Shown here piece after piece: positions 1 to 11,499 of a stretch of 64,000 bases of DNA. Location of the stretch: NCBI GenBank assembly GCA_034670405.1, contig JAXDDX010000141.1, positions 722,001 through 786,000 of the forward strand, read 5' to 3'. A model generated the notes under the pieces. The model made no database searches. It was not told the origin of the DNA and saw only the letters and a list, made by a program, of their open reading frames with translations. A program made the translations under genes and the position numbers. Source of the DNA: Hoplostethus atlanticus. Lineage: Eukaryota > Chordata > Actinopteri > Trachichthyiformes > Trachichthyidae. Each line of letters starts with the position of its first letter. The first letter of the stretch is position 1.

Positions 1-24
<24 letters not shown>

Positions 25-35
<11 letters not shown>

Positions 36-2427
36 TTTTTGTTTCTCTTTGTCTTTCAACAGGGGAATATTTTGGGATATGTCAAAAATAGAATATTGTT
101 CCTCAAGATGTCTAGGTTGCTGCTTGTCGCCGTTGTTCACACCTTGACAAGTGATGTCGAAAAATATCTATTGTTCTGGTGTGCGCGCTTCTTTACCTTC
201 TTTTTCACTTCATCACCTTAATTGAACTGTGACGAGGATGCCTCTAAGAGTTTGACACCTTCTAGCGATAAACTGTTTTTTTATTTAGTTATAACTACAC
301 TATAAAAAAGATAGTGACACTTGTCCCTAAAAAAAAAGAAATTGAAGTGAAACTGCAGTGGAAAACAAGTGAGATTATCACCATAGCATTTTAAGAGTGA
401 ATATGAAATTACATCAGTTTTTAAGATGGACGTTTTTTTTTGCAGTGTCTGGCATGATGGAAGAAAGCGAGGAGGGGAACTGACGAAAACCTTTTGGTAA
501 CGAGCACTTTGGGAGTTCTTTGCCTTTGGGGAAACTTTCGAGGAACAGAGGAGGTGTGTGTGTGTGTGTGTGTGGGGGGCGGGTGTGCGGTGCTTTTCAT
601 CCCACTGATTCATAGTATTCCCCATCGACCCACTCCAACCACAAACTCCCTGCCTATCACGCTGCAGTAAAGTGGTTACATAGCAACCGTTACCACTGTA
701 GCAACCCCGCATCAGCACCGTCACCTGAGGTGCACTGCTGAACTGAATTATATTATAGTGGAGGGACACGATCGATGTTGTCATAGTTAACTAAAACTTA
801 GACTCAAACTAAGCATGGGAAAACATTTTAGTACACTGGAGTGTATGGGGGGGAAAAAGTCAAATATCAGTTTCAGTACAAATTAAGAGTAGTTTATTGA
901 GGAGAGAACTGTAGAAATGTAGAAATGAGTAAAAGCCACGTCTGATAACATTGATTATGAAACTACTGAGGTAATTCTCCAATTTGCCTTAATGTTTTGA
1001 TACTCGACACATGAATAGACACATAAACTCATTCTTCTCATCCATGACAGGTAAAATAATAAAATAATAAAAAAATAAAATAAAATAATATATAATAATA
1101 ATAACAATAAAATGAATACAATTAAATGAGCCATTTTTGAAAAATAAAGTATAGAAAAAGTAGCAACCTCCTGTGAAAACTGAGATTGAAATTGAACTTT
1201 AATTTATTTTCAATTAATAAAATAAAAATAAAAATGTATGCAAATTGCTAAAACTATTCTACCCGTGGACACAGAGTTGTCATATCTAACAAGTTTAACG
1301 GTTTCATGTTTTAGAGAGAAATTCACATTCACACATTCATGATGGCTGTGGACAATCCTGGCAGTTGTCACGTTTAACTGGAACATGTGCATTCTGGTTA
1401 GCACCAGAATCCAAGATGCTGTCTGGTGAATGCATCCTCCCTTTCTTTGTCCCGCCATCCCATGTGCTGCTATCTAGAAGTGTCTTGTTATTTCTAGCAA
1501 AAAAAAAAAAATCCATTCATAGTCGTGACTCCTCATTTTGTTTGTCCATCGCTTTCTATTTGTCTCGGTGCCGAGCAGCTCCTGTCTTATCCTTCCAGAA
1601 AACGATAAAACAAACAAAAATGGCGTGTGTCGCAATAAGTCTGTTTTCTAAAGCAGGTCTGTTGCAAAGATTCAAAATATGCTTGTGGAGCGGTCCTGAA
1701 AACTGGTCACATGGATTGGCATTTTGTTGACAAAAATGCTGTACGGACATGTATGCATTTGTTCTCTACTTACTTTCTTTGTTCATGTGTTTACTCCTTT
1801 ATTCATTCACTCACTCATTGATTATCCCTTATGTCTGAGAATTTTGCCCTCAACCTCCATTTGTCCTACTATCCCTCCCTCAACCTCTCTCTCTCTCATT
1901 TATTCATTAGTTAGCAATTGAGTTAGTTTAATAAATAAATGCAATAGAAAGTGTTCAATGTCCTTGACTTTTTATGCATTTTCTTGTGCTTCTAAATAAC
2001 TCAAAACACATCCATTTGGGAGTTTTGCTCCAAAATCTATGCAAAGAGTACTTTGCAACAAAATTCATAAAATTCCAAACCTAACCTATGGATTTCTACT
2101 CTTACTTTGATAGAAAAGATGCACCACAAATGCCAAATATATGTTTTGGACACATTTTGCAGCACAGGAAAATGTGCAAAAAAAATGTGCATTCTATGAA
2201 TGAATGAATGAATACATTTTATATCTGCTGTTATTAGTCAGGCACTTGATTTTTAGTTAGGTGGTTGTTTGCCTTATGATGATTACCAACTAGAGGTCAT
2301 AGTTTACCCTCCTTTTTATTGACTACAACATCACTGGTTATTCCTGGTGAGCTGTTTCCCTCTGGTGTGGTAGCAACTAGGTGTTTCAGTAAGTTAGTTA
2401 GTTAGTTATTAGACAACATATTATTAC
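25..2427. other. complexin intron or 3' sequence, no gene seen
   Basis: Mostly A/T-rich unique sequence with a (GT)n at 553-573, A/T-rich AATAAT words at 1060-1110 and an (AATG)4 run near 2196-2212. No exon on the minus strand matches the complexin C-terminus (YGIKKKEE...), so that exon must lie further left. Confidence 0.6.
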
Positions 2428-2606
2428 CTTATCCCTGATGCCTTGCCTCATCGTTTCCCTCTCAGCCTCCATCTTGGAGTATTTGGCCTTCCTCTCATCC
2501 TCCTGCTGCCTCAGCGCTTCCTGTCGCTCCTCTTCTTTCTGGGCTGCATCTGGGTCCTCCTCCTTCTCCTCCCCACCTAGCATCTTGCCCACATCAGGAG
2601 GGCCTC
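2428..2606 (-). CDS. cplx: complexin (1/2 subfamily), second coding exon, partial gene
   Basis: Complexins are small cytosolic proteins of about 134 residues that bind the assembled SNARE bundle and clamp or promote synaptic vesicle fusion. This 179-nt exon reads [12 protein letters not shown], then an acidic stretch with DPDAA, then [12 protein letters not shown] and [15 protein letters not shown]. That is the accessory helix plus central SNARE-binding helix, residues about 11-70. Equivalents of mammalian CPX1 R48, Y52, R59, R63 and K69 are present; there is one extra residue in the acidic linker. The acceptor is CCCAG at 2607-2611 and the donor is AAG|GTAATA at 2428/2427. The exon starts in phase 1 and ends in phase 0 after RDK, the usual complexin boundary before YGIKKK. 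The following exon should lie left of the window. The sequence fits cplx1/2 and not cplx3/4, but the exact paralogue cannot be settled from this part. Confidence 0.93.
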
Positions 2607-2625
2607 CTGGGGGAGGGAGCGGGGG

Positions 2626-2660
<35 letters not shown>

Positions 2661-2786
2661 GGGAGGGATAGAGATGTAAGACAACCTGACAGCTCCAGTG
2701 GGCCTCTAGGACTGAGACATAAAGTTAGCAGATAGGTCTGTAGGACAGTGAGAGAGAGAGAGAGAGAGTGAGAGAGAGAGAGAGAC
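2626..2786 (+). repeat. (GA)n arrays next to the complexin acceptor
   Basis: (GA)n at 2626-2652 and again at about 2750-2786. On the gene's minus strand the first is a (CT)n run that leads into CCCCCCGCTCCCTCCCCCAG, so it extends the polypyrimidine tract of the exon acceptor at 2607. Confidence 0.9.
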
Positions 2787-2954
2787 ATAGACAGACACAT
2801 AGAAGACAAGCAGGCAAATGGACCCCTGGGATTGACCGAGAGAGACACAGCTGAACAGACAGACCTCAGATGCGGCCTTTCTGGTTTCAGAAAGAAAAAG
2901 AAAAAGCCTGATATACAAACTGCGTTCCAGTTAAACACAACCCTCCGATTGGCC

Positions 2955-3205
2955 AAATGGGGGCGCTATGATTAAAGCTCAAAACTTCGAAAGGCCATAA
3001 CTGCTGCAACCACTGGTCCGATTTGGACGAAACATGGAGGGGTGCTGCATTTTGGCGCCGTGCTCTGGCACAAAAAATACAGGTCGGCCCAAGCAGGGCG
3101 CTATAATTAAAGGTCAACATTTTAAAGTCAAATGTGATATCTCGGACACCGCTGGTGCAATTTTGACAAAACTTTAAGGATCTCGACACTGTGTTGCGGT
3201 GCGAG
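2955..3205. repeat. diverged tandem repeat, about 135-bp period
   Basis: GGGCGCTATGATTAAAGCTC (2961-2980) recurs as GGGCGCTATAATTAAAGGTC (3096-3115). Each is followed by a stretch with a (T)GGTCCGATTTGGAC/CTGGTGCAATTTTGAC-like core and then (C/A)AAAC. Two diverged units of a repeat resembling widely dispersed fish repeats (GGGCGCTATAATTA). Located just upstream of the complexin exon 2 acceptor. Confidence 0.5.
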
Positions 3206-3799
3206 GGGGAAATTACACCAACTAGCCTAATTGGCTACACGTGCGCAATAATTTGTAACTAATATCACACTAGCGCAATGAGAGAATATATCTATGTGAC
3301 TATTTTGGTCATGGGTTTCACTGTACCCACTGTTATTCCCCCTCCTACAGTATAGACAGTTATATAATTCTGCACCAAGTCATATGTAACAACCAAAAAA
3401 CATTCTCATAAGGGACAACATTTTATCAAATAGGGTTTGTGGTGTAAAGCGCATCTACTCGCGGGTCCTTGACGTGAAAAACCTGGTAATCGCTGCAATA
3501 ATGCGTATTTAGCTGAACTGAACTGACTTGACAGATACCAAACGGGTCACGTAGGGTGAGACAAATCAATAGGCAGTAAAGCCAACAGGCAGACTTAAAT
3601 AGCGTAATACAAGGAGTGAAGAAGAGAAGACAGTGAGAGGTGCGAGGGAAAGCTCTCGGACTGTGCTGTATACTTTACGACAAAGCACATAAGCCTCGGA
3701 ATTTGGCTTACGCAAGTCTTCTTACTGTCCCTGGCAGGGCTACACATCACAGAAAACTACCCCCCCGAGAAAAACATCCGCAAGTTTGTTTGCCTGATG

Positions 3800-4430
3800 G
3801 TGCCAAGGCAGAAAACTGCTGAGCGTCCAAGTGAAGAACGAGAGGAAAAGAGAGAAATCTGTCTCGAGGCATCCCTGGAAAAGGGGAAGATGAAGAGATG
3901 GGCGGGGAGGGAAGAGGGAGTGGTCCGAAGGATTTGGGGGGAAAAGAGTGGAGTAGATAAGGATGAAGGAGGGGGGAATTAAAGGGAGGATGAAAGGAAG
4001 TGGGGGAGATAGGGAGATGGAATACTGCTGAGTATTTTGACAACGCGAAAGAGAGATATAGCGAAAAGAGGGGGGACGAAAGTGAGAGAGAGAGAGAGAG
4101 AGAGAGGGAGAGAATCTGTCAGAAAGCATTGAGTCCAATTAGCTGAGCTGTTCCAGTTAGTGGGATTACCCAGAACGTACTGCAGGACCAGGGATGGAGG
4201 GAGAGAAGAAATGGAGGAGCGAGGGAGGACAGAGAGGGGGAAAGAGGGAGTTGGGGTGGGTGGAAGGAGCGAGGGAAGGGCGTGGAGAAATGAGGCAGAG
4301 CGAGGGAGCGAGGGACAGAGCGATGGAGAGATGGAAGGAGGGACCGAAAGAGAGGAAGGAACGAGGAGGAAGAGGAGAGAGAGGGATAAAAAGAAGGGGT
4401 AAAAGATGGAGAAGTGGACGGAGGGGGAGA
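3800..4430 (+). repeat. long purine-rich strand
   Basis: For about 630 bases the plus strand is strongly purine-biased (GAGGGAG, GGAAGGAG, GAGAGAG words), with a pure (GA)n at 4085-4107. Open frames in this region are low-complexity Glu/Lys/Arg/Gly on plus and Pro/Ser/Leu/Phe on minus, not genes. Confidence 0.8.
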
Positions 4431-4494
4431 TGAAAATAGATTATAGACATTGTGATTATGTACTAATGTTTCTTGGGTTTTTAAAGTACTAATC

Positions 4495-4790
4495 AGCAAC
4501 ATTTTCATATGAATAACTGTTCATCAAAGCTTTTCCACCTTCTCCTCTTGTCTTTCCTGGGAAAAAAAATCCTCTGGTGCACAGGAAGTGATGCGTTTTC
4601 TGTTTCTAGCTAGTTTGGAATAAGTAGAAGAAGAACCGGGTGGTTAGCATGAGCAGCGGTAGCCACGGTGGCTGAACAGACAAAAGAGCTCCACCTACAG
4701 AAACTAAAACTCCATCAACATCATCAACATCAACATCAAAATCAGAGGAAAAAAAAACGTCACAGTATTGGACATAAAAAAAACGTGAGG
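4495..4790. mobile_element. short interspersed repeat, family B copy 1
   Basis: Shares GGTTAGCATGAGCAGCGGTA, GGTGGCTGAACAGACAAA and ACGTCACAGTATTGGACA with 24115-24310. The insert CATCAACATCATCAACATCA is a local slippage array. No coding frame and no tRNA-like boxes were recognised. Confidence 0.55.
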
Positions 4791-5182
4791 ATTACCACTA
4801 TAAATTTTCATATTTTGAATGTTTTGGCAATATTGTTCATGCTTAAAATAAAGAAACAGAATTTGATTGAGAGACAGAGAGACAGAAGAGAAAGCTTGAG
4901 AGAGGTATCGCTGTATAAGCATTTGAGAAGGCTGACACAGCAATACCTGTCTGACCATGAGTCACTCTCTATGCTCTCGTACAGGTGTGTGTGTGTCTAT
5001 GTGTGTGTGTGTTTTGGTGCAAGAGGAAGAAACAGAGCGAGAGTGCATGCATGTGTGCCCATCTGCGCATGTGTGTATGAATAATTGCTTGCTTGCATTT
5101 AAAGGCATGCATGCATGCGTTCCTGTGCGTTTGAGTGATTCCTTTCATGTATGTATGAATGCATGCACACATTACATTATGG

Positions 5183-5183
<1 letters not shown>

Positions 5184-5228
<45 letters not shown>
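5184..5228 (+). repeat. (GT)n microsatellite
   Basis: About 22 GT units in a wider region of CATGCATG and GTGTATG words (4980-5290). Confidence 0.95.
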
Positions 5229-5230
<2 letters not shown>

Positions 5231-5365
5231 TTGCATCCGTGCATGTGTGTATGACTTTGTACATTTGTGCATGAATATGTGTGCATGTTGTAAGTGCTTG
5301 GTGATGAATTTATACTGGACACATTTACATCCATACATTATTCCCTATGCTAGTTTGTATTCTAG

Positions 5366-5704
5366 ATAGGCTGTTTACATGCACCTTTAAAATCTTGCTC
5401 TCCAATTGGCCTGTGTCCATAGACCCACCAATACACACAGTTTCTGCCTACCTGTAAATCCCACCAGTGATTTAGCCAGTGAAGTAAGCAAGTTCCAGCT
5501 ACACAGACCACAGTAAACAGGATAACAGGTTTACATGGATAATATCAGAATATCCCAGGTACCTTATCTCGGTTTCTCATACCCAGGATAAGAGCTTGTC
5601 CAGGTTACTGTAAACAGGATGTGGGTTTTAGGTCTCATACCAAGAATACCTGAGTATCCTGAATATTGAAGGCTACGTTAGTGCGCATGTAAACATAGCT
5701 GTGG
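5366..5704. mobile_element. short inverted-repeat element (MITE)
   Basis: The left end GGCTGTTTACATGCACC (5369-5385) pairs with the right end GTGCGCATGTAAACATAGC (5682-5700). The inside repeats CCAGGTACCTTATC and ACCCAGGATAAG motifs and has no coding frame. The size and GTTTACATGC ends match common fish MITEs. No target duplication could be confirmed. Confidence 0.55.
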
Positions 5705-6289
5705 AATCCCGTAATACCAGGATGATTGGAATGATGACTCAACCAGCTAAGCCCTATTGTCAAATTTCCCCTTATCACTGCCCGGGAAAAGCACTCCATT
5801 AAAGTACCTTTTTTTTTTTTTTTGACTCCACTGAGCCAAACCAGACCAAAACTGGGTCTGGTTTCCTCAAATCCTCTTAGTGTGGTCAGATCCTCTTTGT
5901 TCGGAAGTAAAAAAAAAAAAAAGAGTCTCTCGGGAGACAAAGCCCCGAGTTATGTTGTGATATGATCCCGAGTCCTGGCTCGGTGAGCTATTTGCTAGAG
6001 GTGTAGCCACGGCCTTTCAGACCGAAATAATTTCACAAAGCTCTCGGGTATCAGAACGTACGTGGAGTCACAGTCCAAGGCTTATTTTGCCTATTGGAAC
6101 AGCGAGCTAAAGACGTTCAATTTTGCTGTTATCGTCTTTTAACAAGGTTAAATACACGGGCTAATAAACGCCCCGAATCAAGCGCTGTCTTTTGCCTCCT
6201 TTTCACCATAGACGAGTCAATAGCAATAAAGACTAGCTCTGGTTTCACTGTACCTCCTTTCCCAATACTTTCACATACATTGTTTCAGA

Positions 6290-6499
6290 ATCAGATAAAA
6301 AGGTGTTGTCTGTCTAATCCTTTTCCTTCTGACAGTTCACGGCTAAATCCTTCTCCGAAATCCAAAGTCGCGCGGGGGAAAGAAGACTCGGAGCATCAGA
6401 TAAATAGCACTTGTCCGTCTAATCGTTCCCTCTCAGCCGAACCCTTCTTAAATCCGAAGTCTGTAGAGGGTAAGCGGATGAGGGAGAAGGAACGAGGTT
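6290..6499. repeat. two diverged 105-bp direct repeats
   Basis: ATCAGATAAAAAGGTGTTGT (6290) recurs as ATCAGATAAATAGCACTTGT (6395), exactly 105 bases later. Each is followed by (C)GTCTAATC and AAATCC(T/G)...AAGTC blocks. The period is a multiple of three and both lie inside an open 175-codon stretch (6094-6621, plus). No similarity to a known gene was recognised. Confidence 0.55.
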
Positions 6500-7061
6500 C
6501 GGACTTCAGGACAGAAACCATTGTCTCGACACAACTCGTGTTTCACACGAGGGGAAAAAATGGTGGAATGAAGGAGATGAATTCCCGCCCACTGTTGCTC
6601 TGTTGCCTCTTTATTCACTAATTGGTTCTGCTTTGAACCAAGTTTCCCTCAGGTGGAGCAGAGGTGTCCTTGTTTCAAGCAAAGACTCAAATTGAGTCAG
6701 TGTTATCTTGCCCTGGCACTGATGTTCATAATAAATACATGCTCTTGACCCATACTTGCCCAAAAAATGAAAGGAAGGTTAAGAGTATTGGTGCATCTAC
6801 TCCCGCCACCCACTGCCGCATTTGCAAAGTTGGGGAGATGATGGGAGACGGACTGTTAACGTGTCGGTTAACGTGTCGATTTATTTATTTATTTTTCTAT
6901 TTGTTCATGTATTGAATCATGACGTGCAAAATTTTGTAAACCACCAAAATGATATTCAGACAGTGAAACAGTGAAAGGTTTTTCAGCCTCTAGTTGGCGA
7001 CATAATACAAAAAAGTGAACATTGCATGTGTGTGAGTGTGTGTTCCTCAATCATTTTGAGA

Positions 7062-7457
7062 CATTACTATAATTACTGTAAACAAACGAGACCATTGCTG
7101 AGAAGATTAGCCTCTACACTGCATTTTACATCGTGAGCCACCGAGTTGGATTTGGCGGGGAAATTTGCTGGATCGCTTTATGGCACAAAACAGGAAGAGG
7201 AAAAAAATCACTTCCCAAAAACAAAAGAGATGAAGTGACTGAAGATGGGAAAGTAACATCAGCTTTGCAACAGGAAGCAGCAGGGTTTATGGGAAATGTG
7301 GTCTTAATTTAGAGAAACTCTAAATGCCACTGGCACGAGATAGAGGCTGCCAACCGTCTCCACCGTGGTCTTGTTTGTTTACGGTAATTACACCATGGTA
7401 TCACTATTAATTTGACTGATATATTGATGTTTAAAAATGCTACATAGGGCACCTTTA
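7062..7457. mobile_element. palindromic MITE, family A copy 1
   Basis: The left arm TAATTACTGTAAACAAACGA (7069-7089, with GACC following) is the inverse of the right arm GGTCTTGTTTGTTTACGGTA (7367-7386). The arms extend about 45 bases with mismatches (AGAGGCT...GGTCT). The right end reads ATGCTACATAGGGCACCTTT. Related copies lie at 9854-10184 and 35625-35790, so this is a dispersed family. Confidence 0.6.
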
Positions 7458-7734
7458 AAAACTGGCCTGGGAAATATGCAGGGAGGGCTTTCATATACAA
7501 ATAGACCATAGGTACAATTCCCCACTGACATTGACCTACATCAGATAGCAACCTAAAGAGTACTGTGGCTACACACACAAGATAAATGACAGTGATTTAT
7601 ATTTTAGTTTCAGCCGTTGTCTTTACAGTCCCCTATGCATGCATGTGTGTGTGTGTGTGTTAATGCATGTGTTTATGCATGCATGGGTGCAGATGTGTGC
7701 GAGACAGAGAAAGAAAGTTGTAAGAGGGTAAAAC

Positions 7735-7738
<4 letters not shown>

Positions 7739-7776
<38 letters not shown>
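7739..7776 (+). repeat. (AG)n microsatellite
   Basis: About 19 AG units. It follows a TGCATG/TGTGTG-rich stretch (7630-7700). Confidence 0.95.
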
Positions 7777-7778
<2 letters not shown>

Positions 7779-8829
7779 GGTGTAGGTTGTGCAGTACAGA
7801 TTACAACCAACACATCCCAGCAACGCTTTTTAAGAATTTCAATAAGAAGAACTATTACATACTTTTATATAATTACTCACACTTTTTCAGCAAGGGGCCT
7901 GTAATTACAAATTGATTTACGATCTGGGTTTATATTTGCCAACTCTGAGGCACAGGATAAAATAATAGTATTGAACTCAGTGAAAGACAATGATCGTGTT
8001 TAAAATCCATCAATAATGTGTATATGTGATGTATATATAGTTTTGCATCTGTATTATTTGTAGTTTTAAGATTATTTATGGAGAGAGTTATTAGATTAGA
8101 TTAGATTAGAGTCAATATGGATAGATTGATTGAGTGTTGCTCCCTCTAGTGGTTCAAATCTCCTTTTTGGTACCTTTTTTTTAATCATTTCTAATTGCGC
8201 ACTTTCTGCATAGGATGATTTCACAGCTGTGGGAGATGCCGGCCGTGATCTGGACCCTTCCCCCTCCCTTTCTGGCAAAACCAAGGATAGCGGCACTCTG
8301 TCAGGATTCTCAGCACCATAGCAGGATGAGGTCGCTGCTTCGCTTCTCTACTCGCCGGATAAATTGGCACTAGCCAAGATTGGAGAGGACTGGCTGTAGG
8401 CTGGAAAAAATATATGTCTGCAAAAAATATATATTCAATGTTGAGTCTCAGAATCTTATTTTTCTGGCATACTAAGTGAAAAAAAATCTGCCAGTGCGGT
8501 GAGATTCTTTCACTTGTTTCCAAAACAAATCAACTTGTTTCAAGGATTTTCTTGGAAAGTGCATTGAAAACAAGTGGAATTACCTCTCCCAATGAAGTAA
8601 TTTCTCACTTCTCACACGGCTGAATAACATGGTAAGGCGGACATTTTTGTAGTGTAATTGCAGTGTGTGCAATTACTAGACGCACATAATATTATATAAT
8701 AATATAATATATGACATTATTTCTGCTTTCCTCTACACATACAGTGGAGCACATGCAGCAAATTTATAGATGGCTCAAAGAAAACTTTTCTAAGAAGGTC
8801 ACAGAAAGATGCCTTAAAAATAGCTCTAG

Positions 8830-8856
8830 TTCTCTCTCTCTCTCTTTCTCTCTCTC

Positions 8857-8908
<52 letters not shown>
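8830..8908 (+). repeat. (CT)n microsatellite
   Basis: About 39 CT units with a few T interruptions, ending in CCCCC. Confidence 0.95.
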
Positions 8909-8910
<2 letters not shown>

Positions 8911-9105
8911 CCCAGTCGTGACTTTGTGGGATAGATGGTAGAATGCATTATTTATAGAATCTGGACGTGCACCTCACACACTCTGTCAAGCACACACACA
9001 CACACACTTTGCACTCTAAGAGGAGCTCAAGGTCAGTTTGATGAATTGAATTTGATTTGCTGGGGGAAAGGATGAGGAGGAGATGGGGATTGTGAAGAAG
9101 AAGAT

Positions 9106-9147
9106 TGTGTGTGTGTGTGGGGGGGGGGGGGGGGGGGGGGGGGGGGG
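9106..9147 (+). repeat. (GT)n followed by a 29-G run
   Basis: A short (GT)n passes directly into 29 consecutive G (9119-9147). This can form G-quadruplexes and is prone to sequencing error. Confidence 0.9.
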
Positions 9148-9853
9148 ATTGACAGTGGTGAACCTGCGGACCAATCAAGCGATATGGAGCGAAACCCCCT
9201 CAGCCAATCACATTAGAGCGTTGCTAAATGTGATTTTTGAGGAGATGAAGTGAGGGGAAAAATACCTCAAGGTGTCTTTATTTTTATTTTCACTTGACCT
9301 TAAATAACACAGAGTTGTTACACTTAACCGCTGATCAAAATGATACTATAAACCAGCTGAAAATCTGACTCATCAGTGGGAAATAGTAAGTGTTTGATGT
9401 TGGCTGGGTCTAATGTCAAATGAAGCCTTCTATTTCTATCCTGTGTCCTTGTATCCTTGCATGTTTCAGTGGCGGCAAGCTATTCACAAATGCCTGTTAC
9501 AAGCAAAAAAAAGAAAAAATAGCAAAAGTTTCAATTCAAAGTTCAGTCGTCAGCATAGCCACTGAAGGAATAAAAAATTAAGCATGTTTTGTACTCTTTT
9601 GTGTCTGTCACTAAGCCTTAGTGAGGACTAGGTCACTCACCATCATCAGCTATTTTTTTTTTTTACTGTTCCCAGGGCTGTAAACGCAAGCTGTGCTAAT
9701 GCATCATAAATTATTTTATCCAAGAAACAGAAATGTTTGACCCCAAACCAACAAGGAGTCAAATACCTGCTCCTATCCATATCTGTGACTTGATTTAGCG
9801 AAGAACAGGCTGCACAAACCCAGAGCTTTCCACCTTCATCATTGTATGCCTTT

Positions 9854-10184
9854 ATTAAAGGTTTAAAGCACCAATATATATCATGGTCAAATTAATTCTG
9901 GTACCTTGGTATAATGACCACAAACAATTGAGACCACAGTGGAGACCATTGGTGGCCTATATCTCACGCCAGTAGTATTGATAGTGCTAGTGTTTCTCAA
10001 AATTTGTGCCGTAAAGCAATCCAGCAGATTACCCGCCAAATACGGCAATGCAGCTTGGAGGCTGATCGAGGCTGCCAGGCTTCTCGGCGATAGTCTCATT
10101 TGTTTACGGTAATTATACTGATGTCTGAGAATGAACATGGCAATGATGTATTGATGTGAAAATGCCACATGTAGGCACCTTTAA
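9854..10184. mobile_element. palindromic MITE, family A copy 2
   Basis: Shares TTTGTTTACGGTAATTATAC (10098-10117), GAGGCTGCCAGGCTTCTCGG and the end TGCCACATGTAGGCACCTTT with copy 1. The left end TTAAAGGTTTAAAGCACC is roughly the inverse of the right end AGGCACCTTTAA. Non-coding. Located in the complexin intron. Confidence 0.6.
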
Positions 10185-10189
10185 GTAGC

Positions 10190-11400
10190 AGTACCACTAT
10201 ATGCCAGGCCGAGCCACTGCAGGTTGTCTTCCACTTTAAAGAGCCAAACATTTTCTAATTAAACTCCTTTTCTTGCCTTTTATCTGCGGTCCTGGGTCGA
10301 CTGCTGCCCTGAGGCCCTCGGGGTTAGATTGAGCTGCATACCTTGGAGCCTAATGCCTGCCTAATTTAGCAGCCCCCTGTTCTGTCAAACTTTAAACTTT
10401 TTCGGAGTTGGGAAATGCCAAGTCAGCAAGGAAGCACTCCGGGGGCAGAAGCAATCAATGCAAAGTGGTTCATGGACTATGGGGTTGCAACCCAAAACTG
10501 TTAGCCAGCTTGTTTCATGGTCCCTGAATGACAAGAGTGCTTGTTAGGTTTATTAAAGTCAGAGGATAGAGGTAAAGCCGAAATCACATTGGATCCCAGG
10601 TTGAGAGTGTTTAAGAGACCGTGGGCTGCAGTGGTGGCTCACGTATTACAGGTACAGGGAACGCCAGGGGTCCTTGGGAGGCTTTAATTCTACTTTAATG
10701 AATTCATTTACAAGTTATCATAATGCAATATTATTAGAAGTCATATTAGCAGCAAGCAGGCTTGATCCCTCTGTTTCTGTGGACCAGATCAGATTTAGAG
10801 CAAATAGCCCACATGTGAGATAGTAGCGCCTCGATAAGTGAGGTACACCGCTCCTCTCTGTTAAGGAGATGATACACTGGGAACATTTGGGCACAATGAT
10901 AAGAATGAGCCACTGGGGTCAAACAGTGGTTTTTAGGGGATAAAAGAATATCCTTTTGGTCTAATTGTTTACTCTGCTAAAGTTCAGAGGAAGCTATCCT
11001 GAGTACACTGAGCGCAGGACAGCCAGGACATGGAAATGCAACTTATGGACACTTTATAAATGTGTATATGTGTGTGTCTTTCAGTGGAAAAAAAGAAGGG
11101 CAAAATACCAAAATACATAGTGTACAAAATGGCAACTTGAAACATTTCACCGTTCAGACTTGAGATCAGATGTGAGGTTACTCAGGAGTCAGGTCAAGAG
11201 GAGAATTTTCAAATTCGGTATATACAAGACGCAGTTAGGAAATTCAGTCCCGCTCTGTGCTGGCCAAGAGCCTTTTATTGACAATTATATTAATAAACTA
11301 TTTTGTATATAATATATAATTTAGATACAAGGGTATACTGTATAGTGACCCAGACCCTCAGACTGACTGTCCCAACCTTAAGATAACTCCAACAACTCTC
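10190..11400. other. intronic unique sequence, possible conserved element
   Basis: Non-repetitive, balanced composition. Contains homeodomain-type words (TTCTAATTAAACTC at 10254, CCTAATTTAGCAG at 10359) and no microsatellite until a TGTGTG stretch at 11063. No open frame of note. It lies in the complexin intron. A (CTGT)n run follows at 11412-11440. Confidence 0.4.
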
Positions 11401-11499
11401 AAACTCTAACGTGTCTGTCTGTCTGTCTGTCTGTCTGTCTGGCACGACAATCTTTCTACCTTCTACACAGTATAGCCCATCAGCTCAGCTAGGCTCAGG

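Noticed and set aside
3740-4508. Several 60-130-codon frames on both strands
   Set aside because: Low-complexity purine/pyrimidine strand; the same region is open in overlapping frames on both strands and has no protein similarity.
8140-8165. GGTTCAAATCTCC resembling a tRNA/SINE B box
   Set aside because: No A box at a suitable distance and no cloverleaf could be drawn.
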